DNA of 64,000 nt. Source: Knufia peltigerae (Eukaryota; Ascomycota; Eurotiomycetes; Chaetothyriales; Trichomeriaceae). The notes under the pieces were generated by a model, which searched no databases, was not told where the DNA came from, and was given only the letters and a program-made list of their open reading frames with translations. This document shows positions 11,831 to 22,311 of this stretch, piece by piece. Position 1 is the first letter of the stretch. Every line of letters begins with the position of its first letter. Location: positions 248,001 through 312,000 of the forward strand of contig JAPDRN010000006.1 of NCBI GenBank assembly GCA_030247855.1, written 5' to 3'. A program made the translations under genes and the position numbers.

Positions 11831-12205
11831 GAGCGGACAGACTGAGCTCGCACCTGGCATTTTGTATCAAAAAGAGAAGAAAAGAACATGAGTTTGGCGA
11901 ACAGTACCCGCCAGGTGGTTGATTATATTCTGTTGATACCCTCCACTCCGTGGAACGATGTAAATGAATCCTCTGCGAAAGCATGCGCTTTATGCACTCC
12001 ACTTTTGACATATATTGCATTCTCACCAAGTAGCTAGCTACGCTATAGTTTAAGATGAGATCTCCCTCATCGACCAGTTTTTTGAATGTGCTAAACAACA
12101 TTAATATATCAAAACATCGAGGTGACAGCTTGTTGTTTCATAACCGTCCATTCCTTCATTCTGCATGTGCGCCTTTCGACATGAACCTTAGCGTTTCATT
12201 GCTCC
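11831..12205. other. Convergent intergenic region
   Basis: 375 bp between the stop codons of two convergent genes. AT-rich in the middle; presumably overlapping 3' UTRs. No gene seen. Confidence 0.5.
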
Positions 12206-14472
12206 TTACAATGTACTCTCAAGAGCCAGGACCTACACACACAGAGCCGTTAGCATATTGGCCAGATCGTCAAGTAAGGATTCAACGAGACTTACCAAAG
12301 CGGTCCTTGTTGGGATATAGACTTGGGTGAAATTCTTGCGGTTGTTCCATGGCATATCTGTGGTGAAGAATCTCGTCTCCTTCGCGTTGCGTCCGAGACC
12401 GCCGAACTGAGGATCGTCTGTGTCAAGCACGATCCTGTACACGCCTGGCACCTCGACTCCTACACGATAATCTGTATAGGACATGGTGGGATGGAAATTG
12501 AAGATCCAGAGCAGCCCGGCACGTTCGAATACGAGGACTTTGTCGGTCTCGTTCTTCAATGAGATGTATGCCTGTGGTGAGTGTAGCCATCCATACTTTT
12601 CCTCGGTCCATTGCATGCTACGGTCGAACTCATTGAGAAACTTGTATCGCAGTAGATGGTCTTCGGTCAAGTTCAGTTGGCGACGCGCGTACCAAAAGGA
12701 ATTGTCGTTTCCTGCGCGCGGGAAGTCAAGCCATTCGGGATGTCCGAATTCGTTGCCCTCGAAGTTGAGATACCCTTCGCCTCCCAGGGCATGGGTGACA
12801 AGGCGAATCATTTTGTGCAGGGACATTGCGCGCTCGATGGTAGGTGTAAATTCTGTTAGCGTCGACATATGTGTGTACATCTCTGCATCGGCGAGCCACA
12901 TCATGAGACTTTTGTCGCCTACTAGGGCTTGATCGTGCGATTCGCAGTACGCAATCGTCTTTTCGCCGTGGCGACGGTTGGTCAAAGTGAATGCAATATT
13001 GCCAATATCCCACTGGTCGTCAGACTTTTCTTTCAATAGTTTGATGTACATGTCCGGCACGGCCATGGCAAGGCGGTAGTCAAATCCCACACCTCCAAGG
13101 GAGAGCTTCAAGCAGAGCGCTGGCATGCCTGAAACATCTTCAGCGATGGTGATGCAATGTGGATATATGTTGTGAAGCATTTCGTTAGCGAGCATCAGGT
13201 AGACAACACCATCCTCGTCAACAGATGGGCCAAAGTATTCGTGGTAGCCGCCTGAGAATCCCGTACCGATGCCATGATGTGTATAGAGCATGGATGTTAC
13301 GCCATCGAAGCGGAAGCCGTCGAATTGGTATTCCTCCATCCAGAAGCGAAGGTTGGAAAGCAGGAAACGGAGAACCTCGTGGTGGCCGTAGTTGAAGAGC
13401 CTCGAGTCCCACAACTCGTGACGACCTTTGGCTCCTTCGTGGAAGTAGAGATGATCACTGCCATCAAACATGTTGAGTCCGTCGAGGGTGTTCTTGCTGG
13501 CGTGAGAGTGGACGACGTCTAGCAGAATGGTGATACCCATGCCATGGGCAGTGTCTATGAGCTCTTTCAAATCGTCGGGGGTGCCGTATCTCGAGCTCGC
13601 GGCGAAGAACGAGTTCACCTGGTACCCAAAGCTGGCATAGTAGGCATGTTCCATGATAGCCATCAGCTGTATGACGTTGTAGCCCAGCCATTTGATTCTC
13701 GGTAACATATTCTTGGTGAATTCCTTGTAGGTAGCGACTTTGAGATCTGGCGAGGAGATGCCAACATGCGCTTCATATATCCGGACGCTCTTGGGATACG
13801 GAGGGCGAGGGTTCTTGAAAACATATCTCTCCGATTGAGGGGGATTCCAAAGCACGGCTTCGTAGACTGGGGAGACGGAAAGATCCTGCGTGACTCTTGT
13901 AATCCAAGCTGGGATCCTCTCTATTCTTTCTCCTCCGGGTATAACCATCGAGATTTTCAACTTGGTGTTGTGGGATATGGCAGGCACTCCGTCTTTTGCA
14001 GGGAGATGCAGCTCCCATACACCAAAATGATTTTTCTTCATTGGGTGAGAGTCTCTGTTCCAATTGTTGAACTCTCCGATCAGGTAGGCTTGCTCAGCAT
14101 TTGGTGCCCATTCACTGTCATCAGGTCAGCTACTCGATCGAAACAGCTAGCCTTGGCCGCGTACCGGTATGTTATATCTCCATTGGGACTGAATGTGAAG
14201 CCCATATTCTCGTATCCTCGACTGAATTTCTCTAGCCCACCCTCCGTCTCGTCAATTGACTTGATCCACTTTTGAGCTTTAGCAAAACGGTGTTTGAGGG
14301 CGTCCCTGAAGGGTTCGAGCCACGGGTCGAGTTGGATTACGCCTGTAGTAAGAGTCAGCAAAGAACTGAAGTATGTTGTTGTCGTCCTTGACGTACCTGT
14401 ACCATCAGGTGCAGCACCATCTGCCGCCGGTGCCGCCATGACGGAATTCTCTGAAGCTTGGTTCAATGCCAT
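12206..14472 (-). CDS. 1,4-alpha-glucan (glycogen) branching enzyme
   Basis: Forms alpha-1,6 branch points in glycogen in the cytosol. Four exons (14472-14397, 14342-14165, 14114-12296, 12232-12206) give 699 residues, the normal fungal length. An N-terminal CBM48-type region (EWAPNAEQAYLIGEFNNWN) precedes the GH13 barrel. Catalytic elements are visible: the nucleophile Asp in GFRFDGVTSMLYTHHG, the acid Glu in AEDVSGMP, and the transition-state Asp in ESHDQALVGDK. The last exon codes only VLALESTL; without it the conserved ending RTALVLALE would be lost to a readthrough tail. The start at 14472 was chosen because frames further upstream begin with non-ATG codons. Functional equivalent of yeast GLC3 and human GBE1. 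Confidence 0.96.
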
Positions 14473-15405
14473 AGTCAAGGGCACGAGCTTCGAGCTTGTA
14501 GGGGTTCGAGGTGCAGAAGGAAGAAGGGGAAATCGTGTTTGTAACAATGGGAGTATTCTGGTGATCAAGAAGTATTTATTTCACCCCTTCTGAAAGCAAT
14601 GAAGACGGTGGAGGGTTCTGGGGACCCTGACGCAAAATGTTGAATGGCAATGAGCTGTTGACTCGCTTGTGGCATGAGATCGATGTTAGCGAAGGTGTTT
14701 ACGGGCGAGATGACATCAGTTGTGGGGGAGCTTCATGGGCACCACAGGCATCGCAGGCGCCCAAAAACACCAAAGGGGCGTCCCGACCAAATCCAACCCC
14801 GCCAAAAATTGCACATGCTTTAACTGCCTCCGAGAGTTTTTCCGTTCCGATGTCTTTCGGGCGCTATGCCAATGAGAAGTATTCGAGGCATTTAAAAACA
14901 ATGACAGTAGGCCTAGACGTTTCCTACACGAATCCTAGACCTAGTCTCATAGAAGTCACCATACCATCGGTGGTCAACTCGGATTAACCATCGTCCTGTC
15001 TCGCCGCAGGAGCTAAGAAGCCGTATGGCACGATGTCGTATCACAATGTGATGCGACCGAAAAGTGTGACCATGGGACGAGGCATTACGGCTCCTAGGGC
15101 TCAAATTGATATGCAGCTTAATACACAAGACTTTTACCATGTAGTTGGAAACACTGAATGCCCGTATACTCCAGATCGCGGTACTGAGATGTCCTGAATG
15201 AGCCAGTGCACGTGACCGTCTGGAATGGCATGACACACTTGCATGCGGAGAGACGGCGATCTATCGCGCTGGTGAGCCTATGACTATCAAGACGGCCAGG
15301 CGTGGAGCTCCGCATGCGTCGACTCATCCTGAGATTCATCTTCTCAACATTTGGCCACACAACGTATGAGGAACATCATCATCTGTCGAGAAGCACATCG
15401 CTGCT
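14473..15405. promoter_or_regulatory. Divergent promoter, branching enzyme / ClpX
   Basis: 933 bp shared by two divergent genes. No open frame with family features. I see no repeated motif. Confidence 0.45.
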
Positions 15406-17262
15406 ATGCAGGCTTTCGGTGCGCTGCCAGTCTTCCTTTGCCCTGCCGTTGACGGCACTATGGCTGCGTCTTCTGCCGCCATCCCGCATCGACTGCGAAC
15501 TTCCTATATTGCCTTGAGCAGACGGTCCCTCTCCAGCAGCCGCCCCCATCCATCTTCGTCACAATTTCGCCGTTCTGATTTCGCAAATCAACCCTTCACC
15601 GGGTCATATGAACCTGGACAGCCTACCAGTGGCCCGCTGGGCGGGGCGGCATCTTACACTACACCGAGACTTACACCCAAGATGCTAAAGCAGCACCTGG
15701 ATCAATTTGTCGTTGGCCAAGAAAGGAGTAAGAAAGTGCTTAGTGTGGCGGTCTTCAATCACTATCAGAGGATACAAGAGTTGCAACGCAGGGAGGAGGA
15801 GGAGGAAGAGTTAATGGCACAAAGAGAGCGAAGGGAGCGCCACCCAGTCGAGGATGAATTTCCTGGTCAACAAGCTACCATCCGACTAGGTAGTAGCCGT
15901 GTCTCCTCATTCGACGCACGACCGAGTGGAATGCCCTTGGTAGACACAAGCCCTCTTACCCTGGAAAAATCAAATATATTGTTACTGGGCCCCAGTGGCG
16001 TTGGGAAGACACTCATGGCGAAAACGTTGGCGAGAGTCTTATCAGTGCCATTTTCCATGTCAGATTGCACTCCTTTTACACAAGCAGGCTATATAGGTGA
16101 AGACGCCGAAGTCTGTGTCCATCGTCTATTGGCTGCTGCCAATTACGACGTTGAGAAAGCAGAACGGGGAATAATATGTCTGGATGAAGTCGATAAGATT
16201 GCCACGGCCAAAGTCAGTCACGGCAAAGACGTCTCCGGAGAGGGCGTACAACAAGCCTTGTTAAAGATCATTGAGGGGACAACCATTCAAATACAGGCCA
16301 AACCTGAACGAAACGCCCCTCGGGCAGGCGGTCAATCACAGAGTTACCCGACAAATAGTCCTTTGGGCGCAGGATTCTCGACTGGAGGAGGAGGTGGTGC
16401 AGCTACACCTGCAAAGGGCGAGGTTTACAACGTCAGAACAGATAATATTCTGTTTATCTTCAGTGGTGCTTTTGTCGGTCTCCAAAAGCATGTTATGGAC
16501 CGGCTAACGAAGGGAAGCATTGGGTTTGGTGCCAGTGTGCGCTCGAGCTCCAACTTACGGTCATATGCTCGAGATCAAAAGTCTACAGACAACGCTCCCG
16601 TGCCTATTCTGCGGGGTTCGCAGGAAGAAGAGCTATACCGAAAGCACCTACCATTCTTCACCCCAGCACCAGCGCCTGAAGACCACACAGTGGATGGCAT
16701 GTCGGCTGAGTTGAACTATTTCAATGCTCTGGATTTGGTCACTCCTGCCGATCTCCAATCTTATGGATTCATTCCTGAACTAATTGGGCGGATACCTACG
16801 ACAACTGCATTGTCCGCTCTAACACATTCCATGCTCTTGCGGATCTTAACAGAGCCACGGAATAGTCTGGTGGCTCAATATGTTACGCTCTTTTCACTGT
16901 CCGGCATTGAGCTTCGACTTACCACCCCTGCATTGCACGTTGTCGCTTCAAATGCACTCACTATGGGTACCGGAGCACGAGCCTTACGAACCGAGATGGA
17001 GACTATTCTTGGAGACGCTATGTTTGAAGCACCAGGGAGCAGTGTGAAGTATGTATTGGTTACCGAGCGAGTAGCCAAACGAGAGGAAGGTGCAGTCTAT
17101 TTTGGCAGAGGGCAGGGCGGAAAGTTTCATGCCATGATTGCTCAGGAAGAAGGTGATTGGGAAGACCAACAGAAGCGCAACAACCCCAAGAAGAGTGAGA
17201 GCATAACTGCTAGCTTTGAAGATTGGAGGACAAAGACCACGGTGGCGGCTGGGAGTGGCTGA
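15406..17262 (+). CDS. mcx1: Mitochondrial ClpX-type AAA+ unfoldase (Mcx1)
   Basis: Intronless, 618 residues. Residues 1-60 are Ser/Arg-rich with no acidic residues, as in a matrix presequence; a second ATG at codon 19 could also serve. The AAA+ core starts at RLTPKMLKQHLDQFVVGQE. Walker A is GPSGVGKT at ~195, the ClpX pore region is GYIGEDAEV, Walker B is ICLDEVDKIA at ~256, and the Arg-finger region is ELIGRIPTTTAL. The N-terminal C4 zinc finger of bacterial ClpX is absent, as in yeast Mcx1. A charged Glu/Arg-rich insertion (QRREEEEEELMAQRER) sits between the first helix and Walker A. The ClpX C-terminal small domain follows (ALTMGTGARALRTEMETIL). Likely remodels matrix proteins. Confidence 0.94.
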   Translation: MQAFGALPVFLCPAVDGTMAASSAAIPHRLRTSYIALSRRSLSSSRPHPSSSQFRRSDFANQPFTGSYEPGQPTSGPLGGAASYTTPRLTPKMLKQHLDQFVVGQERSKKVLSVAVFNHYQRIQELQRREEEEEELMAQRERRERHPVEDEFPGQQATIRLGSSRVSSFDARPSGMPLVDTSPLTLEKSNILLLGPSGVGKTLMAKTLARVLSVPFSMSDCTPFTQAGYIGEDAEVCVHRLLAAANYDVEKAERGIICLDEVDKIATAKVSHGKDVSGEGVQQALLKIIEGTTIQIQAKPERNAPRAGGQSQSYPTNSPLGAGFSTGGGGGAATPAKGEVYNVRTDNILFIFSGAFVGLQKHVMDRLTKGSIGFGASVRSSSNLRSYARDQKSTDNAPVPILRGSQEEELYRKHLPFFTPAPAPEDHTVDGMSAELNYFNALDLVTPADLQSYGFIPELIGRIPTTTALSALTHSMLLRILTEPRNSLVAQYVTLFSLSGIELRLTTPALHVVASNALTMGTGARALRTEMETILGDAMFEAPGSSVKYVLVTERVAKREEGAVYFGRGQGGKFHAMIAQEEGDWEDQQKRNNPKKSESITASFEDWRTKTTVAAGSG

Positions 17263-18100
17263 ATGTTGCTGTTTGTCAGTCAACCGCTTTTGATGACAGA
17301 ATTCGATCAATGGTGATGATAATGATGCATTCTTACTTGCTAATTCTCTCTCTTGACCGCTTGCTACGACTCTTGTTCCGAAGCTAAGAATGACAATGCA
17401 ATCACTGTATCTTTATCACCAACACACGAGGGAGGCAGATAGCTTTTTGAGACATCGAGCATCTCAAATTGGTCTTGTTAGAGCTTTCATGGGCTCACTC
17501 GAATACAGAAATGTAGTTGAATAGCCCGTAGCCAAATTATTTCGTGTGGTGAACCACGAAACACTCGCTTCAGATGACCGGGTTTTGAATAGTAGTGCGT
17601 ACTCAATCATTCTCAAGAGGGTAATGTATTGGACATGAGCCAAATGTCAATTACTACAAGTACTAAATCACCAGACTCTGATCTGGACTGTGACCTCAAC
17701 TTCTGGTATTGTATGGCCAGGCTGATCGTAAAAGGGGCCGGGAAAAAGGGGGTTCGGGTATGGCGAGTAAAAATACTGCGGATCTCCGCCGATATCGCGT
17801 GGACATACGGCGGTTGGTCTTACACTTTGCGTACTGTATGCATTGCGCTTCGAGGAATGTATCCTCTTTTCGTCCTCTTCCCATCTCACCATTATTCCTC
17901 GTTCCTGCATTTCTCGCCCTTTTCTCTCTCTCTCTCTCTGTGCGGCTTGTATCAAAAAGTATTTCTATCTTCTATTAATAGCATTCGACGAACGCGCCGG
18001 TCGCTTCGTTCACCCATTCCCTTATTAGACCCGATCAGAAGCTGTCCTTTGCTACACTTTCGCAGTTAACAATACGACTTTGACGACTTCACGAAAGATC
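17263..18100. other. Intergenic region, upstream of MFSD10-like gene
   Basis: 838 bp with a pyrimidine-rich stretch including a CT microsatellite near 17926-17940, a common feature of fungal core promoters. A 146-codon frame here has no family support. Confidence 0.5.
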
Positions 18101-19503
18101 ATGGAACGACAGCCACCTCAGCAAAGAAAGAAGATTCTTCGAGTTCTCTTCATCTCTCTGTTGTTGGACTTGGTATGAACTCCTTCGCCGCCTCTAACGA
18201 AGGCGTAGACAAAGTACTGACCGACAGCTAGATCTCATTCACATTCATCCTTCCACTGTTCCCTTCGCTGCTCACCTTCTACCGCAACCTCGAAGCGCAC
18301 CCGCACAGCACGTTGAACAGAATCTTGCACTATCTCAACGCCTACAAACAATCCTTTGCCGTTCCCATCAATGAAAAATACGACATAATACTCCTCGGCG
18401 GCGCACTTGGCTCGCTCTTCTCCCTTCTCCAGGCCATCGCGTCCCCCATCATTGGTCGCGCCTCGGACAAATATGGCCGCCGTACCGCTCTCCTCTGCAG
18501 TATGGCCGGCAACATCGCCTCCGTCGCACTTTGGTGTGTGGCCGTCGATTTCCGCACCTTCCTCCTGTCTCGAGTCGTTGGTGGTCTAAGCGAAGGCAAT
18601 GTGCAACTGGCGACGGCGATCGCAACAGATATAAGCACTCCGGAACAAAGAGGCTCGACGATGGCTCTTGTGGGCGCATGCTTCAGCGTCGCCTTCACAT
18701 TCGGACCGGCGCTTGGGGCGGGACTCGCGAGTATAACGACGGTCGCGGCAAACCCCTTCGCGACGGCCGCCGGGTTTAGCTTATTCCTCATTATCGTCGA
18801 GACGGTGTATTTGTACTATGCATTGCCAGAGACGAGGCCCATCGCGCCGAAAGAACAGAACTCATCCACCGATTCCAAAGGCAAAAAGGAGCGAACGACG
18901 GCGGAAACATTCAAACACACAAACAACACCGCCATTCTAAACGCAATTCACTTCCTCTTCCTCCTCCCCTTTTCGGGACTCGAATTCTCACTACCGTTCT
19001 TGATCACGTCGGTACTGTACCCGGACCATGCATCACCCTCGAAACTAAATGGTCGGTTACTGGGGTTCATCGGGCTCATCGCATCACTCCTCCAAGGCTC
19101 GATCGTTCGGCGCCTCCCGCCCTTGACGGTGGTCCGCGTCGGGGTAGTGTCGTGTACGATTGCGTTCTTCATGCTCTCACGTGTGCAGGATACCAATGTT
19201 CTGTACGTTGCCGGTGCTCTACTGGCAGTCACTTCGGCGACGGTCGTCACGGGCTTGAACAGCCTGGGAAGTTTCGAGGCGAGGGAGGAAAACCGTGGGC
19301 AAGTGCTGGGTTCGTTACGAAGTTGGGGACAGTTTGGGAGGGCACTTGGTCCCGTTGTATTTTGTACCTTGTTCTGGTGGGTCGGACGTGAGGCGGCTTA
19401 TGTTGTGGGTGGGTGTTGCATGTTGACGGTCACGATGGCATTGTTTGCACTGTTGAAGGCGCCGAAGATCGAGAAGAAAGCACAAGCATCCAAATTGGAG
19501 TAG
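18101..19503 (+). CDS. MFSD10/TETRAN-like major facilitator transporter
   Basis: Two exons (18101-18172, 18232-19503) give 447 residues. The first exon ends inside TM1 (SLLLDL) and joins to ISFTFILPLFPSLLTFYRN, the start typical of the MFSD10 (tetracycline transporter-like) family. Other family marks: RASDKYGRRTALL (motif A), SRVVGGLSEGNVQLATAI, FSGLEFSLPFL, and the C-terminal block GQVLGSLRSWGQFGRALGP. The acceptor at 18231 was preferred over an earlier CAG because the latter gives an immediate stop. Membrane protein that probably exports organic anions or drugs by comparison with the animal protein; location and substrate in the fungus are unknown. Confidence 0.88.
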
Positions 19504-19774
19504 AAGATGGATCCAATCAAAATTCGTTTTGGCAATGACAACCTCCTCTGATGCAATTTGGATGCATATGGAATGGTTGGTATTTCTCATGCTCCCGTGT
19601 ACAGCCATGTTTTCGAGTCTTGTGAAGAAAACATCAAAAAGATGAACACGAGATACTCCCCGGATCATTCGTAGCGGTCGGTACCCCAAAGAACACCACA
19701 GCAACGCCAGCGAGCATATTGACAAACGTCATCATGCAATAGTTGAAAATGACTGATGATCACGGAGTAGGTGA

Positions 19775-20182
19775 TTAGCCAAGAAGCCAGAACCATAGGT
19801 ACTCGAGACTGAACAAAGGAGGACGGGAATGGTCATACAAGTCCTGATTCTTCTTCACCCTGTAAACCTCATACTTTATCGTCTTGAGATCCACCTTTGG
19901 GTTTGTCTTGCAGTGCATGTCGAGAATGATGTGCATCTTTGTGGGCGTTTCGTTCAATGGAGCCACGAGGTGGGAAACGTAGTCATCCTGAGGGTCTAAG
20001 CCAACCAGGGTGAAAAACCTGGCGATGATGGCTCCTTCTTCGACCTCGTACGTGGCTGGAAATCGAAAGACAATACGCCTCGCGTCGGGGTGCTGCTGCA
20101 TGGTGATGGTGATGGTGATGGAGTTGGGTGTAGGATCATTACTTTCTAGCCTTGTAACAAGTCGTTGTTCTTTACTGAGCAT
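19775..20182 (-). CDS. Small hypothetical protein
   Basis: Single open frame of 135 residues starting ATG. A second ATG at codon 28 (20101) starts MQQHPDARRIVFRF. The sequence alternates hydrophobic and charged residues like a folded beta-rich protein (MHIILDMHCKTNPKVDLKTI) and ends LEYLWFWLLG. I recognise no family. It might be the last exon of a longer gene, but no upstream exon was found. Confidence 0.35.
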   Translation of the reverse strand: MLSKEQRLVTRLESNDPTPNSITITITMQQHPDARRIVFRFPATYEVEEGAIIARFFTLVGLDPQDDYVSHLVAPLNETPTKMHIILDMHCKTNPKVDLKTIKYEVYRVKKNQDLYDHSRPPLFSLEYLWFWLLG

Positions 20183-20638
20183 TGTGGAAGATGATGTTGA
20201 TCAGAGAGTCTCCCCAACCTTTTCGATGTCCCAACATGGCCAAAAGCCTGGAGGACATGAGCCCGTAAAGCCAACGGCCTAGGAACTTTAAGACATGGTT
20301 TTAGGTGGTAGGCCGTTTAGGTGCAGCTTCTCCTGTGTTTTCTTTTTCGGTAGTCCGTATCTGCTTGGGCTTTTACGGAGTACATGGAGTACGGTATCTG
20401 TTGTCGTAGTACCCTTGATCCACCAAAAACTCATCTCGACATCCAACAAAGGGGGAAGGGGGGCTCAACTCTGAAGAATTTCCTTTTCTCGCTTCATACC
20501 TACTTTTTATAACACAAGGATAGTCAGTCGATCATTTCTTCAGACCCTAATATAATAAAAATGATGGATCCTCCAGCTTTCGCACCAAATATGACTTGTA
20601 CGGAGACAATCCTGATGGATTTTCCATCATCCACAAGT

Positions 20639-20652
20639 TCTCCGTACGGAGA
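20639..20652. repeat. 14-bp perfect palindrome (TCTCCGTACGGAGA)
   Basis: The sequence equals its own reverse complement and contains two overlapping TACGGAG half-units. Possible protein binding site or motif-expansion product. Confidence 0.7.
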
Positions 20653-20716
20653 GTACGGACGAATGACCAACGTAATGTGTCGTTGATCTGCTGCACCACG
20701 GACTTTGAAGTTACAG

Positions 20717-20741
20717 TACGGAGTAAATAAGGTACTCCGTA
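20717..20741. repeat. Inverted pair of TACGGAGTA 9-mers
   Basis: TACGGAGTA at 20717-20725 and its exact reverse complement at 20733-20741 are separated by 7 bp, so the stretch can fold into a 9-bp stem. No poly-T follows, so it does not look like a terminator. Confidence 0.7.
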
Positions 20742-21241
20742 TGATACGGATTATAGCCGTAATGAACAATATAAAAATATAATTCTCTCACGTCGATCAT
20801 TTTATTGCAACAAACAGTATGGGTGACGAAGGTATCTCTCTCTCTCTCTCTGCCACAGCTCTTCATAACCATAACGGAGTATTCGCAATGGCTCTGGACA
20901 GTAGATCCGGAAGGACCATGATCGAGTCCAAAAAAAAAATCACACTCCGATGCGAAACAATGGATGTTTTTGACGAGCATTACCTGAGGTCCGTTACGAC
21001 TACAAAACGATATCCACCTACGAGACCGACCGATCGGTCCAAGGCGAGATCCTACGAGACACAATCACTCCATACTAGGGATTCCCTCGCTACGAAATGG
21101 ATCTCACTTGGAAATCACCTTTCCATCCGGTAGGTTAGATAAATATACGGACAATGCCACCTTTTGCTTTCAAGTACGGTATCTCACCACCTTCTCTCCC
21201 TCCCTCCCTGCCTGAAAGAAACTACACACCTCCTACCAAAG

Positions 21242-21772
21242 ATGGATCCACTCACCATTCAGGTCCTACTTCCCTACATTGCTCGTCTGGCGACCTTTTT
21301 CGTCGCCATCATATCCATAGCGGCGGGGGTTCGATCTATCTCGAAACCGATCGACTTTGCAACATCATTCGGTTTCCCACCTCCACAACTCTCTTGGAGA
21401 CAAATGTCACAAGACACAAAGACACCAATATCGAATGAAAAGAGCACGGTTGGCGATCGATTCAAATCCCTACGGTCCGAGTCCGAATCCGAACCATCTC
21501 CATCTACGACATCAACCAAACCGTCGACGGACTCGACGAACCCATTCGTCCCGGTCGTGGGCGTACGCAACATCGCCTTGGGTCTCTCGATCCTGGCATT
21601 CACCGTCCTCGACGAGGTCCACGCCACCGGTGTCCTCTTGCTCTGCAACCTCGTCAGCATGGCGGGAGACACCGTCCTGTGTCACCGTCGAGGGACGCAA
21701 GGGTCCGAGTCGTCGCACCTCGTGGCCACGTTGTTGTTTGCCGGGTTGGGGAGTTATAATGTTTTACAATGA
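21242..21772 (+). CDS. DUF4267-type small membrane protein
   Basis: 176 residues from the ATG at 21242; upstream frame extension uses only non-ATG codons. TM1 is near the N-terminus (LPYIARLATFFVAIISIAAGV). A Ser/Thr-rich hydrophilic loop follows. Then come VVGVRNIALGLSILAFTVL, VLLLCNLVSMAGDTVL and LVATLLFAGLGSY, the four-helix pattern of the fungal DUF4267 family (GxRxxxLG, then GDxxL near helix 3). Function is unknown. The loop between TM1 and TM2 is longer and more Ser-rich than I expect for the family. Confidence 0.65.
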   Translation: MDPLTIQVLLPYIARLATFFVAIISIAAGVRSISKPIDFATSFGFPPPQLSWRQMSQDTKTPISNEKSTVGDRFKSLRSESESEPSPSTTSTKPSTDSTNPFVPVVGVRNIALGLSILAFTVLDEVHATGVLLLCNLVSMAGDTVLCHRRGTQGSESSHLVATLLFAGLGSYNVLQ

Positions 21773-22311
21773 TGAAGCCGAGAGAACATTGTTGGTTGGC
21801 TTTTGTTGTTGTTGTTGTTTTCTGCCTTCTTCTCTTGGTGGTTTCGGTTAGACACAGCACATATGACAAATGTACCTACACTAGATAGATACCCAGGCAT
21901 AGACATACATCTTTAGGTACCTACCTACACACGGTGTATATGTACTCATGTCAGTGCCAAACACATTTACCTAATCGACCTGCCATACGAAGTCATGGCC
22001 AAATGAATAACCTAAGTCATCTTGTCACTAGAAAGTCATCAATTATCACATTCATCCAGCAGTACGTCGTACATGGTAACCAGGAACCTGATCCTGCCGC
22101 TCCAGTGTTCACGATGAAGGGAAAAAAACCCCCCCTCGAGCTATTAACCCTAGACACCCATTGCTGATTGAATCCCATGAACCTTGAACAACACATCCGA
22201 CATAGGTGTGGTCGTTCCTCAACGCCAGATCCTCAACATGCTGCGCCGTGTAATGACCATGATCATCAATTCTTCGTCTCAGAATTCCGATTCTGCTTCT
22301 TACCTCCACCC
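21773..22311. other. Intergenic region, no gene seen
   Basis: 539 bp between convergent genes. Contains a TTG microsatellite just after the DUF4267 gene (21797-21818) and TAGG/TACC-rich stretches near 21890-21930. No coding signal. Confidence 0.5.

Larger units (their letters stand above)
20183..21241. other. AT-rich intergenic region with TACGGAGTA motifs
   Basis: About 1.06 kb without a credible gene. It contains three exact copies of the 9-mer TACGGAGTA on either strand (20374, 20717, 20733), further near copies, a 14-bp palindrome at 20639-20652, and an inverted-repeat pair at 20717-20741. A short CT run lies near 20836-20850. Confidence 0.6.

Noticed and set aside
14294..14593. Frame antisense to the 5' end of branching enzyme
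   Set aside because: Overlaps conserved exons of the branching enzyme gene and has no support of its own.
17629..18069. 146-codon frame upstream of the MFSD10-like gene
   Set aside because: Contains the CT-rich promoter tract and has no domain.
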